NCBI RefSeq assembly: GCF_026151205.1
Contig: NC_087079.1
Coordinates: 15,730,445 to 15,794,444, forward strand
Direction of reading: 5' to 3'
DNA length: 64,000 bases
DNA from: Bolinopsis microptera
Taxonomy: Eukaryota > Ctenophora > Tentaculata > Lobata > Bolinopsidae
A program made the position numbers and the translations under genes. Shown piece by piece: positions 21,701-34,040 of this stretch. Under the pieces are notes generated by a model. The model saw nothing but the letters and a program-made list of their open reading frames with translations. It had not been told where the DNA came from and searched no databases. Numbering within the stretch: position 1 is the first letter of the stretch; every line of letters begins with the position of its first letter.

Positions 21701-23636
21701 AATGACAATCCGTAACTATCAATTATCGGAAAGTTTATACTATTTGCCGACGACCTAACATATTTATAGAATACACATGTGACAAAGCTAACGAAAAAGG
21801 AAGTGAGTTCTATCATTTGTGTACAGTATATGAAACTATACTTATTTACATATTAACATAAGAAAATGTTGTTTTATTCATTTTAAAACCCTCACGGGCC
21901 AAAGAGGAGAAAGCTAGAAAGATGACGAGAACATACTACTTTAAATAATGTAGTTATTAAAAGAGTTCAAGAACTAAGTTTCTAGGCGTTATTATTACGA
22001 CCAAACTTAACTGAAATCAAATCAACAATCTCAGTCACTTAACGCAAAACTTAAATGCGAGTAGGAAAGCTGTTGCAGAATATACGACACATTGACCAAA
22101 GCAGTAATATAAGGAGTTATATCATACGCTATTTGAATCACATTTAAGGATTTGGAAATCTGTGTGGGTGGTATTACAATAACCCGACTTGAACTATCTT
22201 TATAAACAAAGAAAAAGTGAATAAGAATTCTGTTGGGGAAAGAGAGCTTACCTTGAGAAGTTTAAAACGGGGTGCCCGAACACGACCTGTTGATAAGCAA
22301 GACTGGGGTGGACTATTTAACCAAAAAGAACACTCCAAGCTTTGTTTAAAACCCACAGGTTGTTGAAACGTCCACAAACTGTACAAAGTACACTTGTCTC
22401 TTAAACTATCAAAATTAATAAGTTAGATGAAACTTTATCTCTGTACTACATCAAGTTAACAGGTCACCACGACGCGAGGATTATTCATACAATCACATCC
22501 ATCCTCACAATTCATCTACCAATCGATCCTATACATGGGAACAGCTTCGACAAACATCAAGTAAGATAAGTTTTAATACCCAACCAAACGGGTTTAAGAA
22601 ATATATTGAACAAATTGCCTTACGAGAAGGGCAATTCAAGCATGATACACTTGATTGGGTGTGAGCTTAATTTTGCACAAATGAGCACAAGTCTGATTTA
22701 TTGAGTACTAAATTGACCTTATATCTCTTCTCATACATATATCCACGGCAATCCAACCAAAATCATTACTTTCACCATTACTGCCAAATATATATATTTA
22801 TAACACAAACACACTAGTACCGACAAGTCGCACTGTAAAACATGCTCACGATACACTCAAAAATGGAAATATCAACGCTTGTATATGAAACTTACACTAC
22901 ACTCAGTGTACCAACCCAGTGTTAACTAGTTATTACACCTGGTAACTCTACGTAACGGCGCGAAAATAATAATTCATGGCGTTTTTCATTGTCACATCTC
23001 ACGTCGAACCGGATGAAACCGCGCGCGCGTAACATCTTATCTTGCTTCTATCTCAACGAATAAACACTCGACGACTTTGACAATGACCGACGACTTAACG
23101 ATTGTGAGTTATGACTGACTTAAACTGTTTGGGTCAACTACTAAAACTGCATTGTATACTATCATTAAATCATTATACTGGACATGATATGACGAAGTAT
23201 CTGAGCAGACACTTTATTATACCTCCACTTATGAACTTGATTAGTCACAACAATAGAATCATTATCAATCATACAATAAAACATCTTATCAATAAATGCC
23301 CAAGCAGCACCATACATCAGCCGTGTACCTTTTTCGACTCCATGAGTCCCTGAATGGACTTTTGTTTTACTTTTGTTAATAATTTGACCCGCAAACCTTC
23401 TTTCTTCTCGAAACGACAAATCCTACTGAAACTTCATTACAGTATAGATAATGATAAAGCAAATCATGTGAAATATGACTTTACGAATAGAATCTATATC
23501 TTGTCATAATATTTAATACCTATTGATGGTTTAGAATTTTTTATATATGAATTTTACTGTGAAGCGTTTTAACTCTTCCCCTCGGCATTAATTTAGAAAG
23601 TTTGATTTATGACAACAATTGCCAAATGACTAGTAG
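18722..23636 (+). pseudogene. Inverted, indel-riddled copy (A') of LINE element A
   Basis: This matches element A on the opposite strand from its SGNH region (18,722-19,316) through ORF2 (start near 19,316, end near 22,670) and the long 3' UTR to the last shared bases near 23,636. The ORF2 start context, acidic DDDD stretch, PHD region, RT and even the GC-rich 3' UTR run are recognisable. The reading frame is destroyed by very frequent one-base gains and losses, with a run of about 30 T at 20,576-20,608 at a point where A has none. Substitutions are few relative to indels. This looks like uncorrected long-read consensus as much as biological decay. Confidence 0.8.
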
Positions 23637-24316
23637 ATATAGATTTCAATGTTGTAAGTGATTTCAAAAGAGTAGTGGTCCCCAGGGCCCAGAAAAAAAA
23701 AAAAAAAAATAAAATGAAAAAGCCGTACAGTGCACTTGGTCCTTATCCCTTGTCACTACTTCCCAATGGATTCCACTTTACACAAAACATGAACGTTTAC
23801 AATTTAGACGTACCATTTGCATATATTATTAGAAAGCAAACAGTATAGAAATAATAACGATGCGTGCGCGCTTGAGCCGCGCCGCATAACATTTATGCTT
23901 TTAGGGGCTGTAGTAACGCTGTTTACACATAATGATTGTTGCATTGTACATATTTAAAGTTTGATGATATATTAAGATTTTAAAAGTAAATGTTTCAATA
24001 GCTGGCTTTGGACTTAGGGTAAAATTATCATTAATTATTTAAAAAGATACAACCACGGATAGTTTTAAATTTTACATAGTCGTATAACATAATCAAGTTA
24101 ATCCTGTTCTTCAAGAATGCGCTCTTTGGCGGCCAGTTATTGACTTGTACATAAATTGAATTTTTAATTAAATTGTGAAGTATTAAATTTATAACGTTCA
24201 AACGGAGGCTTAAAATATTAATTATATTATGATTGTAAAATAAAGGATAAATTTTTAAATTTGTTTCAACTACAAAATTTGTTTCACTAGACATAGTGAG
24301 ATGTTATTTCATAATT
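23637..24316. other. Intergenic, no gene seen
   Basis: AT-rich sequence with a poly-A run at about 23,692-23,709 and a short CG-rich patch near 23,866-23,886. Only trivial open frames are present. Confidence 0.5.
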
Positions 24317-24595
24317 TACTTTTACTTTACTTTACTTTACTTTCAGATGTCAAAACTGCTCGACAGTTTAACTTTAAAGTTAGATTGAAAGGATTTAAGA
24401 AGAAATGATTTCTAAAACGCAGTGTAAATGATTTTTTTATTTTTGGGATGTTTCAACAAAGTTTTTAGGGAAAATTAAGGACCCATTATTTAAGCAATAA
24501 GGAGACACATAATTAAGATCTTAGTTTTCATCCTTTTTGTGGCAAAGAAGCGTTTTAATAAATCTTATTCCACGGGGAAGTATTAATCGAATTTG
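24317..24595 (+). pseudogene. Decayed RT C-terminal fragment, element E family
   Basis: An (ACTTT)n run is followed by sequence aligning to 16,625-16,866 (AACTGCTTGACAG..., GTTTTAAAAAGAA..., CACTGGGAAGTA) with many small indels. It encodes no intact frame. Confidence 0.6.
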
Positions 24596-24829
24596 TTTTA
24601 TATTAATGTATTAGATTTATTTATTAATAAAATTGAATTGATAATTATTAATGTTGATGGAAAAATATATTTATTTAAAATAATATTTTATTTAGTGCAA
24701 TGTATTTTGTAAGACACTTGTGATGAAGTATAATCATAATCTTACTTACTTACTTACCTACTTACTTACTGTGTAACAAACATGGGGGCTATAAAGAAAC
24801 ATTGGGGCTATAAAAGAATCGTGCATTTC

Positions 24830-25390
24830 GAACAAAATTTAAAAATATGATGGACGAAAGAATTAGACTCAGTGTGAGGATCGATTCCGAGATGCTGCTT
24901 ATCTCCAAGAAATTCGGGACCTACTTAAATCTCAAACAAAGTCAACATGATCCCTGAAACTGTTAAATAATCATAATCGCTTTCGAACAATCCCATTTGA
25001 TCAAGCTAGCCTTTTTAAAACGAATATATTTATGAGCAGTTTTCTCAAGAGAGCGATTATGGCATTTGACATAGATTTTCGGATGATTGTTTTTCCAGTC
25101 TTGTGTTTTTAGTAGAGAAGATGTTCTGTTTGATTCTTAAAAAGTTAAATCCTAACAAGGCCGATGCCCTGATGGATTCAGGGTAGTCCCTCAAAAACCT
25201 GTGACCAAGCCTTGCATACTCATATAGTGTTTTATTAACCTGTCCTTCTCAAGCGGATGCCAACCCCCTGATGAAGCTGGCACTTGTAGTACCAGTGCAC
25301 AAAAAGGGCGATAAGCCTTTGGTTTGAGAACTACAGGCCTATCTCGTTAACATCTCTTGTAATGAAAGTCTTGAAAGGTGCATAAAGACG
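24830..25390 (+). pseudogene. Decayed LINE reverse-transcriptase fragment
   Basis: Broken frames still show RT-like pieces: KLNPNKADAL near 25,140 and LALVVPVHKKGDKPLV near 25,280, followed by ELQAYLVN. The second corresponds to the VxPxHKKGDxxxxxNYRPIS block of LINE RTs. Several stops and frameshifts are present. Which LINE family it came from is unclear. Confidence 0.5.
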
Positions 25391-26160
25391 CCATATACTC
25401 TATAACGAACAGACGCGCACAAACCAAATGTACTTCCACAGGTGGTGGAACCGCCATCCTTCCTAAAATCCTTAAAATCCAGACCATCTGGCATTTCCCT
25501 TCTCAACCTCACCAGAAGCCACAATTTTCATTTTATATTGACATTGTACTGAAATTTTCACTATCCCACCCAGACCACCCCCACCCTCCGCACACATGGA
25601 ACCACTGGAAGCGCATTGAACTACAGATTTTTTCGCTGGCGCCTGATTGTTGCCAGTCAAATATTTCATCATGAGTCTATTGACCACGCAGCCCTATCTT
25701 TACCTTAGCATAATCACTAGTTCATGTTCAAGTTTTAAAGAGAATCTTTTTCTGCATCCCAGTATAAATTTGATTAGTTAACTTTTTCATAAAGTCGACT
25801 ATTAAAGTGCGCAAAGTAACCATTTTCGACAGACCACTGCAAGTGCAGCTTACATAGTAGCCTCCCAGAAAAACTTAGAAAATATTTAGACATCATCTCA
25901 ACTGTATGTGTGCAAATTTCTCAGATGCTACTTTGGTGATCGATTTGTTTGATTAGAGAAGATCCAAAGACGAGTTCTGTGTACTTATTTAATACTTTCG
26001 CGTGCAATTTTTAACGGCCAATCTACAATTAAAATTGAAACTAATATTAATTGAATCGATTAGTGCATTGTAGCCAATAAAAACACATATTATCAAAATA
26101 TCAGTTTCCACAATGGGATGATCATGATAGCAGAGGACTACTCCACGGAACAGATACTAG
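25391..26160. other. Intergenic, no gene seen
   Basis: No supported gene on either strand; the open frames are short and lack recognisable domains. Confidence 0.4.
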
Positions 26161-26271
26161 TAAAAGTGTAGAACCGATGTGGGTCGAGTCCAGGCCAGGG
26201 TTGAAATCTCGAATCGAAGATCAACCCCCTAGCCTGGACATCGAACCCACATCCGGTCTGAATGCTTTTGC
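26161..26271. repeat. Imperfect inverted repeat (hairpin) with B-box-like motif
   Basis: The arms at 26,161-26,204 and 26,220-26,271 pair with a few mismatches and gaps around GATGTGGGTTCGATGTCCAGG on the minus strand. GGTTCGATGTCC resembles a pol III B box, so this may be a tRNA-derived SINE fragment or a small foldback element. No cloverleaf could be drawn, so it is not called a tRNA. Confidence 0.4.
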
Positions 26272-28030
26272 TCTACATATTAATTATAAATATAAGGTAA
26301 ATACAAATATCTTATTGAAATAAACAAATACAGTCAGTAGTTAGATAAAAACATACGAACACCGATATAATCATTGACGAGTTATTACTAACACGTATTT
26401 TGCCATAACTCCGGAGTAGAACTATGTTCCCAAGACCTATTTATACTCAAACCCCATCGTATTTAAAGTCTGAAAATAATTCAAAACGACCAAACTTAAT
26501 ATCATTCGTTAAACAACAGTAAAAAGAGTGATTTAAATCTCGATCTCTCAAAAATGGATTTCCTGATGCGTTTGATATTGTTACCGAACCCGGATTTGCT
26601 CCTTGATGAGCATTGTAAGCGTTTCCCTTCAAAAAGCATTACTGGCCAGTGGCGAAAATCCTGCTGCTTGATCAATTCATTTAATTATATTCGTACCGAC
26701 CATAACATGCATATTCAATTTTAGAGCTCTAACTGACACTTATTGCTTTTTACAATTCATAGATTTTAATACATTCGCGCCTTCCGTAAAGTAAGCAAGA
26801 TTCTGAAATTTCAGCGGGCAAACTGGACTTTTATCAATGTTGTTGATAGAGTTCTAAAAAGAATATCAAGAAAGCTTACAGAAACGATTCCGTCTATCCT
26901 ACATAACAGTCTATCCTCCATAACAGTATTTCACTACCACTCCTCCGCTCCGCCCCCGAAGAGAAAGGTCACCATTCTACTCACACTCACAACACGCACG
27001 CATCCTTGGTCACAAGAAAGCAAAAGATGATCTACTCGCTACGGTAACAGGAGAATATTTCTGGCAATGGCCATCAATCTACGTTGGAAAGAGTTATTTT
27101 GCTACCTCTCAACCGACACTCTCAACAACACAAGTGAAGTAACTTACACCTGTGCTCTACGTTATTCCCCCCCCTATAGACCAGAAGAAATCTGGGCCAA
27201 GACTTCTGAAATAGAGAATAACCAATCCCGATATTACTACAATATTCTTTTAGCTTATTAAATCTTTTTTGCCATCTCCAAGAATAAGTGGCCTGATATG
27301 ATTTCTATCACTGTCGCTAAACGTGTAAACAAATTAATAGATATCATGTCATACAATTGCATTACCTACCGTTGAACCTATGAAAGTATTTTTACTAGCG
27401 CAGTAAAATCGGGGGGGGGGGGCCCGTGGGTAAGGGTTCATGTATTAACTGTTTTTAGGATAATAATTAAGACCACCCACCCCCTTTAACCGGCCTTTTG
27501 TGGTACTAACTGTTGAAGGAAATCCACTGTCTATGTCCTGGTTTATAAAAATAAGATACCCACCCAGAAATATGCTGTTCTTAAACATCTCATTAAATAC
27601 GACCTTGTTAGTTTTAAAAGGATCCGATATTGATGTAAACAATGAAACTAACAGTTGAGATAATCTATGCCTTAATTAAAAACATAAACTAACACACGCC
27701 ACATGTTAACATATTACAATTACACACATGGCCTGTAATGTAAAGTGTAACTATAACATATCACACATCAATTTAAGAACCAGTAGTTGAAATACATTTT
27801 TAAAATAAATTAAACACTGCACCTTCTCAAACGGAAAAGTCAACAACCAAAGCCACTTTTTAAAATTATACAAATGATCAATCGCGCACAATCTGTTTTA
27901 ATAAATTATATCTTAATTTAACTAACTGTTTTTGGTGCCAAATTAGACCTAAACTCATATTTAGTAGCATAACAGTACAAACTGTTTTTTCTGGGAAATG
28001 AGCGCAGGTATTTAATATAATATTAAAGTA
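26272..28030. other. Intergenic, no gene seen
   Basis: No domain or exon recognised. A poly-G run occurs at about 27,411-27,422. The missing 3' exons of the CYHR1-like gene could lie in or beyond this stretch, but I could not find them. Confidence 0.4.
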
Positions 28031-28031
28031 C

Positions 28032-28106
28032 GGTAAACTGGTAAACTGGTAACTGGTAACTGGTAACTGGTAACTGGTAACTGGTAACTGGTAACTGGTA
28101 ACTGGA
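28032..28106. repeat. (CTGGTAA)n microsatellite
   Basis: About ten tandem copies of a 7-bp unit, the first ones slightly irregular (CTGGTAAA). Confidence 0.9.
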
Positions 28107-29538
28107 GAGAATGCTGATAACTGGAGCTTTCCAAGATGTGGGTACAGTTAAGATTTTGGTTTTCATTAATTTAATATTTACAATTAGCTGCCAACCTTTA
28201 ATGATATTACCCGCAGCTTGTCTGGTACACAATAAGCATCGTTTGGAACTGGTTATAATACCTCTCATCACATGTTGGTACAACATTCTTTACGAGTAAC
28301 CGTGTAAATTGATCTAGTAATTCATACAAATAACAAACTTAAAAGTTTCCACAGAATTTCATTTCTGGATGATAACCGTAGAGCACTGTAGCATAACTAC
28401 CTACCTCCTTAAATAGAAATACTCTGATCGTGTATATTATATCTGAAACACTCACCCTATGTATACAAAATAAACGTGTCCAGTTACACATTGGAATACA
28501 TAGCTTATTGTATTCGATATTGTGTAACTAGATACGTATCTTTTGTTCAAATTTCTTGTCTCAAATGTACAAAAATAAGGTTGGGTTTCATTACTATTAT
28601 CATAACTTTCTACAACCAATTAATTATCTTTCTCAGTCGCGCTATCGTGCTGGACGATGAAGCGATTAGTTGAGCGCCTACAGTCAATCATGCTATTAAA
28701 ATACATCTACGGTACGGACATCTGTCCTGTCAGTCTCATCTCCTACTGGATAATGATAGTTCTACAAGGTCTTTCTTTGGTGGCACAGAAGTTTCTGATC
28801 TTCGGAGCAGTGATTGTGGTCCTGTCAAAAACTCAATATCAGCAGATGGATAGTCTGAGTAGATTGCAAGAACGAAGTTTAAGTAGGGAATTGAGGATTT
28901 ATTGATTTAATTTTTATGTGATATTATCCGGATCGGAGCTTTGTTTATTATTCGCATTATTGTGATGATTAATTATTATTATTATTAAGAAACTGTTTAC
29001 ACCATTAAAATATTCAAAACCCCTAAAAGAAATCAAGACATCCTAAAATGGTGATCAGTACAGATCAAGACAGCTAGAGATTAATAATTCACAATTCCTG
29101 GGTATTCACAATGTCTGTCAAGTAAAGATCCTCTTTTTTAGGCATTGGAAATGGTCGACGTTTGAGCAGATCACAGGAACGGAGTTTAAACATCGATGTT
29201 TCGTGTTTTACTATTAATATAGTATGCAATTGTTCAAAATAAAATGACGATTCTAGATATTGTTTTAAATGATCGTTTTCTGTCGAAGATTGGTTCGGTT
29301 TCTGCGTTTTGAAGTACTAACAACTGTTTTGTAGTTACGGTTTCTATTACTTGGTTTACATTGGCATAACAAAAGTTAATTTATGTAAATTCAGGATGCT
29401 TTAAAAATTTAAAATTTCAGCCGATTTTGACTTTACTTTGTATCGCAGCTTATTGACACAGTTAGTATGTAAGCATAAGACGTGTAGTACAATGTTAATG
29501 GTGTGCCCTGCTATAAACTTTATAATGTAAACATGTAC

Positions 29539-30346
29539 CTTGATTCTGGCATCAGCGAGGAGCCTGTAGAAGCAGCCGATACACATCAAATGTCCATAGT
29601 GGCACTGGTATATCTCAGTATTGGGATTTGCTGTAGAGAAAAAGAATAAAAAAAAGGAGTTCTCAAATTAATTTCAATTACTCTATGATAAAGTAAAAAT
29701 GGTCTGCAAAGTAAAAAGTTATCACCGGCTATCTATCGAATGTGAGAGTTGATAGTAAAGAGTAGAAAATGGGATTTTACTGTGCAAACAAACCAAAACA
29801 TGAAAATAGCTCACCCAAACAGACAGTGCAAATCAACAAATCTGAGACTTTTTCATGGAATTGAAGTATCTGTGCTTCTCTATCGTTACCAACTTTAATC
29901 TGAAAATAATTATTCAGTTAAATAGTGAAAAAGGTGTCGTGTTTTGAAAGGCTGAAATAAGTGATAAGATCTCTACCAACCGAGGAGAAATGTAGCTCAT
30001 CAACAACATCAGAATTTATATCATTTTGATGAAAATCTATAGATTATGACAGGATTTGTTTTGCAGGAGGCAACTTAGAATTATATCAAGTATCAGACAA
30101 CTTCCGTTGTACTGTGATTATTAATTCATAAAACTGTAAAATAACAAACATTTCAACAAATATAAATTATACATTTTCATGGATACGTAATGGTAATAAG
30201 ATACATAATGGTAATAGACCATACCCTTTTAGTTTTATTTCTCGGAGTTTCCCGGTCAGGTGACGAGTCACGTGAGTGCCTGAGATTCTCCTCCAGGTCT
30301 CTTGAATACTGCCTGAATAAATGTGGATAACCAAATGTGATGGAAA
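29539..30346 (-). CDS. CYHR1: CYHR1-like zinc-finger protein, three internal exons (partial)
   Basis: Three minus-strand exons fit together in frame: 30,346-30,225, 29,899-29,815 and 29,630-29,539. Each has a pyrimidine-rich AG acceptor and a GT donor. The middle exon ends in [13 protein letters not shown]. The last reads [20 protein letters not shown], then [11 protein letters not shown], closely matching the RING-like segment of cysteine/histidine-rich protein 1 (QCxxGHLMCxGCFxxLLADARLK). The first exon encodes a charged linker ([21 protein letters not shown] region) and is the least certain. Exons for the start and for the rest of the zinc fingers and TRAF-like part were not found, so the gene is either partial here or has large introns. 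Its cellular role is not well defined. Confidence 0.7.
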
Positions 30347-30849
30347 CTGAAAAAATCAGCAGAAATCTTAATTATAAGTCATAGCGTGTGATTTTGATCA
30401 TTTTTCGAGGAGTTTCTTGAATACATTTCTTTTTAATAATTCATTACTTGGCAGTACATCACTAATAAAATCACTCACAAATTGTTGGACATAATTATTC
30501 GATTAGTTCAAACCTTTGTCTATTCCAGTGTTCTGAACTTCCTGACATTCTGATAGAGAGTATTAAATCAATGAGCAGAAAATAACAAGTGCAATAATTA
30601 TTATTGAACGAAAGTAAACAACATGGCAAAATTGTTTGGAGATTCAGCAGCGACAACCAAAGAATTGGAGCCTGTGTTTTGATCTTGATCTCTTAGTACA
30701 ATGGTAAAAGTACAGATTATGCACATTCATAACTAATTTATAATTGCTCAGATGGAGTTCTACATAATATCTGCTCGGAACTATTCACTATTAATTATAA
30801 AAAAGGAAAAAAAAGGCTAAAAGCGATTCGACAAAAATCCATATTATAT

Positions 30850-31709
30850 AAAACATGGGTCCGTGACGGTGAAAATTCCAAAATCTTTGGGTTCAGCGTC
30901 CTGTTTTTCAACAGCGATATCTAAAGGTGAAAGACCTTTGTTGTTTCTCAACATTAGGTTTATGCTTTTTTGTTCTGATAGGTACTTGACAACTTCAGCT
31001 TTCCTGGATATAATGGCCTTGTGAATGCTCGTGTTACCGTCTTCATCTGTGATATTGATATCAACATTAGCCTCATTGCATTACCAGCGCACACAGTTGA
31101 ACAAGTGTCCTCTATGTGTTGCTTTATGTAGAGGTGTTTGACTCTTGTCCCCCTTACTAATTATATCTGCACTGAGTGTACAGAGATATTGCATACAGTC
31201 TAGGTTACCCTTTGCTGCTGCGTAGTGCAGTGCAGTGTTGTTAAGTGCATCCCTAACGTGTACATCTGCATCACAGAGATATTGCACACAGTCACATTAA
31301 CCATTTAGTGATGCTATGTTTAGAGGTGTTCTACCATTGTCCCCCTTGTTGCTCTTGTCTGCACCATTTAACATAGATATTTAATACAGTCTAGTTTACC
31401 ATACCGAGCAGCCCAGTGCAGAGTTGTGTCATTGTCCTCATCTATAGCATGTATGTCTGCACCTTGATCACAGAGATAGGATAAAATCTGCCCATCTTCA
31501 ACCTTTGCAGCAACATGAAGTACCAACTCCTTATACTCTCCAGTTATTTCTTGTAGGATTGGTTTCAGCGTTACATTGTCAACACTATTACACAATCTTT
31601 GTATTTTCACATAGTTATTTTCTTCTGTTGCTTCCCTTAACTTCTCAGCCTGAGTAAACACTGCAACAACATTCTCAGACGAGAATATTATAAGCAACGC
31701 AATAAGCAC
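30850..31709 (-). pseudogene. Ankyrin-repeat gene fragment, broken
   Basis: Reading leftward from 31,709, residues form a run of about six ankyrin repeats (DNDTTLHWAARYGKLDCIKYLC, then NTALHYAAAKGNLDCMQYLC, SQTPLHKATHRGH and GNTSIHKAIISRKAEVVKYL as repeat cores). The first 18 residues are hydrophobic and signal-like, but could be intron. The frame is broken by a shift near 31,370, a TAA near 31,300 and another TAA at 31,081-31,083, after which ankyrin homology continues to about 30,850. It is probably a pseudogene. Ankyrin repeats bind proteins, so no partner can be inferred. Confidence 0.7.
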
Positions 31710-31728
31710 AGCAATCTTGTTAACAGTA

Positions 31729-32131
31729 AGAAATTATCCTTTCTTAGGAAGCTAAATGAAGCTATTGAAGAGGGTCATATTCTTGACTGGAAAAAATTTA
31801 AAAGGCTAAAACAAGAACATGACACTAGTCCCCTACTAGACAAATTCGATCTTGCTAGCTTTCATGATTTCTTTGCTTCCCTCTATAATAAACCTGACCA
31901 GGAACCAGATCTCACTCACCACAATCACAGACATTACCCTGAACCACCAGATCTGGACATCCTAAACAAGCTCATATCTGATTCTGAACTTACTTCCGCA
32001 ATCAAAAAGCTCAAAAAGGGTAAAAGTTGCTCAAATGACTTGATTTCAAACGAGATGCTTCAGAGCCTAACTCCGCTTTGTTTCCAAGTCATCCTCAAAA
32101 CATTCAACCACTCTCTGGTCTCAGGCTACTA
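31729..32131 (+). pseudogene. LINE RT, upstream part interrupted by a hAT-like MITE
   Basis: The frame encodes the linker before RT and its first motif (KLNEAIEEGHILDWKKFKRL, DLASFHDFFASLYNK, ELTSAIKKLKKGKSCSNDLI). The protein stops at SGYY where a 405-bp element begins. It resumes after that element with PWHTSIITPIYKSVNPF. The endonuclease is missing. Confidence 0.7.
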
Positions 32132-32536
32132 CAGGAATCGACCGGGATTCCCGGCGCCGTGCAATCCCGGCACCGGGGGAGCTATTTCTTCCCGGCCCCG
32201 GCCCCGGCCGATTTTCAATTTTTGCCGGGAATTTTTGATCGAAATCGGCCTAAAACTTTCATATAAATCTTAAAATGGATTTTCAATTTTGAAAGGATGA
32301 TGTCCAGAGTGCCAACTTTTTGATCGAAATCGGCCTAAAACTTTCATATAAATCTTAAAATGGATTTTCAATTTTGAAAGGATGATGTCCAGAGTGCCAA
32401 CTTTCAAGGATTTATTAAATTCACGGCCCCGGCCCCGGCCAAATTCCAGAACGGCCAATTCCCGGCCCCGGCAAAATTTGGACATTCCCGGCCCCGGCCC
32501 CGGCCCCGGCCAAATCCTACCCCCGGTCGTTTACTG
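32132..32536. mobile_element. hAT-like MITE inserted in a LINE
   Basis: The 405-bp element is flanked by a perfect 8-bp duplication GGCTACTA (32,124-32,131 and 32,537-32,544). Its inverted ends, CAGGAATCGACCGGG and CAGTAAACGACCGGG, match the hAT pattern. It holds CCCGGCCCCGGCC arrays that are very GC-rich for this window, and an internal tandem duplication of about 84 bp (from about 32,233 and 32,317). There is no transposase, so it depends on a source element elsewhere. Confidence 0.8.
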
Positions 32537-32544
32537 GGCTACTA

Positions 32545-34020
32545 TCCATGGCATACCAGTATCATCACTCCTATCTATAAATCAGTCAACCCCTTCAGCC
32601 CAGACAATTACAGAGCAATAGCAGTTGGCGGTTGTATGGGTAAGCTGTTCTCTAGCATCTTACTTGAACGTCTGTTACACTTCAAAAAGCTCTACTGTCC
32701 TGACCCAAAAGAACAGCTTGGATTTTCGAAAGGTGCCCAAACTAACGATCACGTTTTCACCCTCAAGACAGTAATTGACAAATACACAAAATCTAAAAAG
32801 GCTCGTCTTTATGCATGCTTTGTTGATCTAAGAAAGGCCTTTGACACTGTATGTAGGGACCTCCTTCTGCACAAAATTACATGCCTTGGAATAACCGGCA
32901 ACTTCTTCAACTGCCTAAGTGAATGTACAAAAACTCTATTGCCCATATAAAAATTTCCAAACTCTTGTCGCCTAAAATTGATATTGGCAAAGGAACGGAG
33001 CAAGGACACCCCCTATCGCCAGACCTTTTCAAAATCTACATTAATGACTTTTCATCTCTCCTGAAATCTGTTGGTGACTATCCAGTTCTTGCTGACGTTC
33101 TGATATCACATCTGCTGTGGGCTGACGATCTTGTCCTTCTTGCTCTAACTCCCAAGGCCTTGCAAGTCAATATCAACATTCTATTTGATTTCTGTAACTC
33201 CATGGGCCTTGAAGTAAATATTAAGAAAACCAAGATTGTAATATTCAGCCCTCCCAAACGAAAGCAGTCCTATGAAACATTCACATTGGGAGGTCAGCCC
33301 ATCCAGCACACCGATAAATACTGCTATCTTGGCATAATATTCCACAGAAATGGATCGTTCACAGCAGCAAATACTGAGCTGAGGGCCAAGGCTCTCCGTG
33401 CTCTCTATGGCCTCAAAGGCAAAATAGTTAAGGATGCCCTCTCTCACCGTGCCCTTAATATTCTATTTGACTCCTTAATAAAAACCAATCCTGCTTTATG
33501 GCTGTCAAGTCTTATGCCCTCACTCAAAAACCATGAGATACCTTTCAAAAATAGATGACAAAGCCAACCCCCAGCATACCTTGAAGTACATTGCACAAGA
33601 CCACTATGAAAAATTCCACCTAAAGTTTATCAAGTGGTCTTTGTCTGTCCATTCAAAAGCATCAAATATAGGTTGCTGGGGCGAAAGCGGTCGCCACCCC
33701 CTATTCTTTGAAGCCTGTTAACTTGCAATGGATTACTATAGTCGCCTTGAAAACACTGAAAACGAACTACTCTGTGCTGCATTTCACGAACAAATCATGT
33801 TGGGACTTCCTTGGTATACCAACATCTCAAAGCTTCTCACCTAATACAACTTCACCCCGTCATCTTCCTCAAAATCTAAGCTCTCCGCCCAAATCAGTCA
33901 TAACATGAGGGAAGAATTCGTAAATACCTGGAAAGCTGCCAAGGCCTCCTCGCCAAAACTAGAATTCTATAACTTAATTAAACATGATTTCGAACCAGAG
34001 GCATAAGTAAAATACAATTT
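32545..34020 (+). pseudogene. LINE RT, downstream part (frameshifted)
   Basis: The RT core is clear: NYRAIAVGGCMGKLFS, FVDLRKAFDTV, GTEQGHPLSPDLFKIYIND and the catalytic LLWADDLVLLA. Frame changes occur near 32,930 and 33,555, and a stop lies near 33,719. The tail (YEKFHLKFIKWSLSVHSKASN, ENELLCAAF) continues to about 34,005 and is followed by a short tandem AAGTAAAATACAATTT repeat. Another copy of the same family's C-terminus lies at 46,995-47,400. Function is lost here. Confidence 0.8.
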
Positions 34021-34040
34021 AAGTAAAATACAATTTTTAT

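Noticed and set aside
26161-26271. tRNA gene
   Set aside because: Only a B-box-like motif in a long inverted repeat. No A box at the right spacing and no cloverleaf.
28657-28905. Small membrane protein
   Set aside because: A hydrophobic stretch only; no homology, no start context and no neighbouring exon.
30850-31709. Intact secreted ankyrin protein
   Set aside because: Ankyrin homology continues past two stops and a frameshift, so the copy is broken. The apparent signal peptide may be intronic.
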